DNA of 25,960 bases from Pezizomycotina sp. ARF18 (taxonomy: Eukaryota > Ascomycota), in contig AZLU01000186.1 of the NCBI GenBank assembly GCA_002224055.1, forward strand, positions 55,610 through 81,569, written 5' to 3'. The position numbers and the translations under genes are program-made. Positions 22,300-25,960 of the stretch are shown here, in pieces. The stretch's first letter is position 1; each line of letters opens with the position of its first letter. The notes under the pieces are model-generated. The model was not told where the DNA came from. It saw only the letters and a program-made list of their open reading frames with translations, and ran no database searches.

Positions 22300-22421
22300 T
22301 AGACGCTTTATTTATTACAATTAAGGAAACAGTCCTTCCTGATTCGGTTTTTAGTTTTGGTTTTTAGTTTCTCCAGTCGAAATTGAAATATAAAGTCTCA
22401 TGAGTGGTTTATTCTTGCCTC
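22300..22421. repeat. Dispersed hairpin repeat, copy B
   Basis: It shares the core TAAGGAA-ACAGTCC-TTCCTGA (22322-22342; one mismatch in the stem relative to copy A), then ATTCGG, a duplicated GGTTTTTAGTTT unit, CCAGTCGAAATTGAAATAT and TTCTTGCCTC. It lacks the long A tract of copies A and C at its left edge. Confidence 0.75.
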
Positions 22422-22448
22422 AGCTATACCGAAGGGTAACGGGACTGT

Positions 22449-22485
22449 AAGGGATGCAGTGGTTAAGGGGATGCAGTGGTAAGGG
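22449..22485. repeat. Short tandem duplication
   Basis: Two adjacent copies of GGGATGCAGTGG-T-AAGGG, differing by one T, lie just right of copy B. It is probably a slippage or unequal-exchange product. Confidence 0.7.
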
Positions 22486-23391
22486 ACAATTCCCGCGAGG
22501 ACTTGCGAAGGCTGATAAAGGCACTTCCCTTGTGAGGAGTCACTCGTGCGGGAAATCCCCTTTTCATTGTCTCCCTATGTCAATTTACACCCCTGAGAGC
22601 ACATGGTCGTATGGGAAGAAAAACCGTACAAAGATATTCCTATAGGGACATATGCCTGTACCTTCTACCTTCAATAAGAAGATTCAAAAGAAAAAACCAA
22701 ACTTAAATAAAAAAAGTAAAACAAGAGATTGATACCTTAGAAGGCTTTCGCAAGTTAATGAAATGGAACTTATTAATATATTTCCCGAAGATAAACGAAA
22801 ACCAAAGATAAAATATGTACCTAAGTATATAGGTTGTTCGGGATCTCTTCCAAAATTTCCTCCTTTGAGGATTTTATGTCGGCGACTTGCTCGCAGTTTT
22901 AACCGCGCCCAACAGCTGCCACTCTCACTTGTCCTCCTCAGCTAGGCGGCTTACCAATTACGAACAACTAAGGACACCCGTTTATGTTCGCATTAATATC
23001 CATAAGGAGACCTATAGTTTTTATATCTACACAATCCTTAAGTAGCTTCACCTCGACACTAGTTTCTCTGACCGTGCCATGTCCATGGTCAACTCCTTTG
23101 TATTTATTTTTATTTTATTTTTAATCGATACCTTTCGAGCGTGTTGTAAGCAATCTTCTAAGAGTACGTTCTTTTTCTCGAGATTTGACCTCCTGTTCGC
23201 CTCATCCTTGTCAGTAAACTTACCAAAAGCACATCGTGTCTGAGGGTACGAAAGCTGTCAAGAAGTAATGTTTTTCATCAAATTAATTATTCTTCTTTTC
23301 TCTAAATAGGCGTCTCTTTTTTGTGGCTTCTAGTTTTTAGGGGATAATTTATTGTCTACTGTTACTTCGAATTCCCAAACTACCAACTTAC
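22486..23391. other. Spacer between the repeat cluster and the HNH gene
   Basis: No convincing gene was recognised. A plus-strand frame at 22454-22645 has a loose, unconvincing likeness to ribosomal protein eL37 and is rejected. The right part holds the 3' UTR of the HNH gene. T-rich and A-rich stretches are present, without clear repeats. Confidence 0.5.
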
Positions 23392-25404
23392 TTAGTACTC
23401 CTTACGGCCAGCAGCTTCGCTTGCTTCCACGTACGCCTCCACATCACGTACAGTTTTCCCCCGTTTTTCCTGCCACTCTTGGAAAATAGTCTTGCCTGTG
23501 TTTACCTCGTCGTAGCGGTCCATGACGTCACGCATTTCTTCCTCGATAAGGCTCTTCTCGTCGATGTAGTCGTCGTAGATGTCGTCTCCAGGAAATTCTT
23601 TTTCGTTCTCTTCCGGTCGGTCGTCTGGCTCGTCGAGCTGGGTGCGGATATCGTACTGACTTTCATTTTTGGTAATACTCTGTGCGGAGCAATCCTGGCT
23701 CAACACTTCGAGACGTGCAACACTCACTTAGATTCGAATGATCAGCTACTACCTGCCTTCTTTTTTTAGAGATTCGGTAGATTTTCCGACACCACTGTCT
23801 TTGCCGTCGGACGAGCCTGTAGCCTTCGAGTCTTCGGAGGACTCTGTCGCGAATGACAGATCACCTTCATCCCTGATCTCCATCTCCGCATCGTCCTCGG
23901 GGTGGTGCATTTCTTCTCCGCCACCGTCATCAGCATGTTGACGACGACTTTGCCCTTCACCCGCATAACTCCCAGGGTCAATGCTCTCCGGCATGTTACT
24001 TCTGTACCCGAAGAGCCGCCGATATTACCGGGGCCCCTGTTATTTTTCCCTGCCAGTGAGACCGTGTTCCCCTTTACTCGAGCCATCATCGTCGCCATCA
24101 TCCGGATCATTCCATGACCGCCCAGAGAGGTTTCCACTGGGTTTCCTGGTTTTCTTCACCCTTGATAGTTTGATATACTTGGTTATTTTCGCCTCGATTC
24201 TGATGAAGCTCGTTGCCAATCCCGCTCGTACCACCAGGTCCCATATCCTGCAGTTAACGTGCATAAGCAGCTCGCTAGGTAGTGGTAGGGTATCGACGTC
24301 GTTCGTAAATGTCCGCACAATCTCCTTGCTGATGATCTGCCTTGTATTTCCAGTTGCTTTGTACTGGTAAAAGCCGTCCGTATCCTTGAACACCTCTCCT
24401 TAGACTCCAATGGAAGCAGGCTACGGAGGCGGTGCGATTCAAGCAGTCGCCCCTCCAGACAAACCCGATGTCTAGTGTATTTGCGTCGTTTGTGCTAAGT
24501 AAATGCAGGGCGTCATCTGACAAGGGGACGAACCTTACATGGCCTTGGTCGTAATCTAGATGGACATCAGCTCGAAGGAGTATTCCATTTTCTAAAGCAT
24601 CCGGATTGTCCCCAACGATAGAGAACACGAGGTCCCGTATCTTCTCCCCGAGCAAGAGCCCAAGCAATTGCCAGTAGGCGGCTATACGTTCGCTCGTTAT
24701 CCAGCAGAGCGAGTGCGGTATTATATGGGCACCGTCGCAACCCAGCGAGTATTGCTCCTCAGATCTGGTCAACATACATCGACCCTTGTGTCTCTCCAAT
24801 AAGCCGTGGCGAAACCTGGCAGTTCGCGACCGTTGCTTCCAGAGCTCAGCGCAATGCATTCATAAATCCGAGCTTCTCAAACAGCCTTATGCCAGCATCT
24901 AACTTGGCGCATTCCTGGTCAAGCTCGTTAAATCGTCTGTCCGTTTCGGCGAGGCGGGAGGGTAGGAATGTTGTCGCTCGGTTCAGGTCGAGCGGAGCTG
25001 GTCTCTTCCGAGAACTACTGTGCCAGCGCTTGTTGCTGGCGGTACTTTCGATTGGAGAGGACGAGCTTCTGCAGAACTTCGAAGTTTTTTCGAAGGAAGA
25101 TGTTCCGCGACATGTACCAAGGAAACACCTTCGACGCTTTTAAATGCATACAGACCCTGCTCTATAATCCTCGCAAGAAGCCTTAGCTCCGATGGTTGGA
25201 GCTTGGCGCGTTTCGTAATGACCTGTTCCGAGCAAGTTGTGTGCAATAGGCCCATAATCAGCTGCTCCTCATAAGGTGTTACGCCACTGAGGAAACACTC
25301 CGCGTCCCCGTCGCCGTAAAAAGAAGTTAGAACATCTGGCTTTGTTGACAGATTGGTGGCGGAAGGCGACGAAGGGGACCAGTTCCCTCAGGGTCGAGTT
25401 CCAT
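23392..25404 (-). CDS. HNH endonuclease domain protein (HNH_2 type, fungal)
   Basis: A predicted nuclease of the fungal HNH_2 type; substrate and role are unknown. The start codon at 25404 (A at -3) opens MELDPEG. After a frame change come NWSPSSPSATNLS, SGVTPYEEQLIMGLLHTTCS and KLQPSELRLLARIIEQGLYA. A charged helical segment follows (RLAETDRRFNELDQECAKLD, then AGIRLFEKLGF, at about 24970-24870). The HNH domain is at 24830-24530: FRHGLLERHKGRCMLTRSEE, GAHIIPHSL (first His), LVFSIVGDNPDALENGILLR (Asn) and ADVHLDYDQGHVRFVPL (last His), so the H-N-H residues all appear present. Next are GFYQYKATGNTRQ and an acidic, low-complexity tail (WNDPDDGDDDGSSKGEHG; QHADDGGGEEMHHPEDDAEM). The last 110 codons are also acidic (IYDDYIDEKSLIEEEMRDVM) and end GRKEY with TAA at 23392. 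Frame changes lie near 25385, 25080, 24850, 24430, 24050 and 23990, and near 23740, where a very short intron or a base loss is possible. The last segment could be a separate exon or gene. Confidence 0.85.
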
Positions 25405-25865
25405 GTTGAATTTTTCGAGAAAGTGATTTGCTTCGTGGTTGCGGGAAAGGGACCGATACGATGGTTCGTGATAGTGCGATTACAGCGCTAGAAGAGGAGA
25501 GAGAGAGAGAGAAAACGAAAGTGAGAAAGTAAGAGAAAGGAGAGCAGAATGCAAGTCGTGATGTGATAAACTGTGAGGATGCGATTGACGAGAGATGAAA
25601 TAAGCGAGACGTTTTTTTGATGATGACGATGATTGACGATTAGCCTCGAGGAAAGAATTTGCTGGTGGGTCAAATTTTCGGAAAAAGAATTAGTGTATAG
25701 TAAATATACCGAAAGATATCAATACCTTAAAAAATAAGTCGCCAATCAAATTTTTTTTTTGGTTGTACTTTAAGTACCTTGCTTAATCTTTCAAACGAAA
25801 AAAATTTTTTTTTTTTTTTTAAAATTACGATTTCCTAAAGTGGTCTCTAAAAAAACCTGGTGTTC
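25405..25865. other. Upstream region of the HNH gene
   Basis: It contains a GA dinucleotide run near 25496-25513 inside a purine-rich stretch (25490-25545), which on the minus strand is a CT-rich tract about 90-140 bases upstream of the HNH start. An A7T16 junction lies at 25798-25820. No gene was recognised. Confidence 0.6.
25798..25820. repeat. A7T16 palindromic homopolymer junction
   Basis: Seven A are followed directly by sixteen T, then AAAA. It is one of several A(n)T(n) junctions in the window and lies shortly before copy C of the hairpin repeat. Confidence 0.85.
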
Positions 25866-25960
25866 AAAAAAAAAATTTTAGGCCTGTCTTTTTTACGGTT
25901 CAGGAAATAGTCTTCCTGATTCAGTTTTGAATTTGCAGTCGAATTTAAAATATGAAGAAT
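25866..25960. repeat. Dispersed hairpin repeat, copy C (cut by window end)
   Basis: A10, TTTTAGGCCTG, a T-rich stretch and ACGG lead into TCAGGAA-ATAGTC-TTCCTGA (25900-25919; same perfect stem as copy A, loop one base shorter). ATTCAG and GTCGAATTTAAAATAT follow. The order of parts matches copy A. The element runs beyond the window. Confidence 0.8.

Noticed and set aside
22454-22645. Weak likeness to ribosomal protein eL37 (KGTS, CGK..FH)
   Set aside because: The spacing between the shared residues is wrong, the Cys pairs are missing and no splicing restores them; treated as chance.
24889-25274. Plus-strand open frames over the right part of the HNH gene
   Set aside because: Shadows of the minus-strand HNH protein, which has family motifs in the expected order.
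2390-25404. Programmed frameshifting or RNA editing as cause of the frame changes
   Set aside because: Breaks are numerous, lie at different places in unrelated genes and lack a common slippery site or structure; homopolymer errors explain them more simply.

Overview
The window reads as nuclear DNA of a filamentous ascomycete (probably Pezizomycotina). The basis is the gene content: a fungal G-alpha subunit with an MC-x-GG N-terminus, an NHP2 with a lysine-rich N-terminal extension, QCR8, a DUF1765 protein and a fungal-type HNH nuclease. Introns are short (about 50-180 bp) with GT..AG ends and CTAAC-like branch sites. No genus or species can be named. No mobile-element protein, rRNA, tRNA or CRISPR array was found.

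Layout: 1-2389 is gene-poor DNA. 2390-3814 (minus) is a four-exon G-alpha gene. 3815 to about 12573 is an 8.7 kb stretch without a recognisable gene, rich in A/T homopolymers, purine-rich blocks, microsatellites and one very AT-rich island. 12574-15902 (plus) is a DUF1765 gene. 17222-18201 (plus) is NHP2, the H/ACA snoRNP core protein. About 18990-19721 (minus) is QCR8, a small subunit of respiratory complex III, hidden by very small exons. 20707-21149 (plus) is a small Cys/His-containing hypothetical protein. 21812-22485 is a repeat cluster: two copies of a hairpin-cored dispersed repeat, a 19-bp minisatellite and a short tandem duplication. 23392-25404 (minus) is an HNH_2-type nuclease with a long acidic tail. 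A third copy of the hairpin repeat runs off the right end.

Every recognisable gene is interrupted by frame changes, and many are best explained by loss of one base from a run of identical bases (GG to G, CC to C, A7 to A6). G-alpha, NHP2 and QCR8 are all affected yet otherwise well conserved, and NHP2 and QCR8 are normally single-copy housekeeping genes. I therefore infer homopolymer-length errors in the assembly rather than a block of pseudogenes. The genes do not form an operon or an evident pathway: signalling, snoRNP/ribosome biogenesis, respiration and unknown functions sit side by side, as is usual in fungi.

I found no convincing new multi-gene system. The most unusual items are the dispersed 7-bp-stem hairpin repeat family, its association with a minisatellite whose unit is itself a small inverted repeat, the A/T tracts of up to 36 bases, the recurrent A(n)T(n) palindromes and the micro-exon structure of QCR8.
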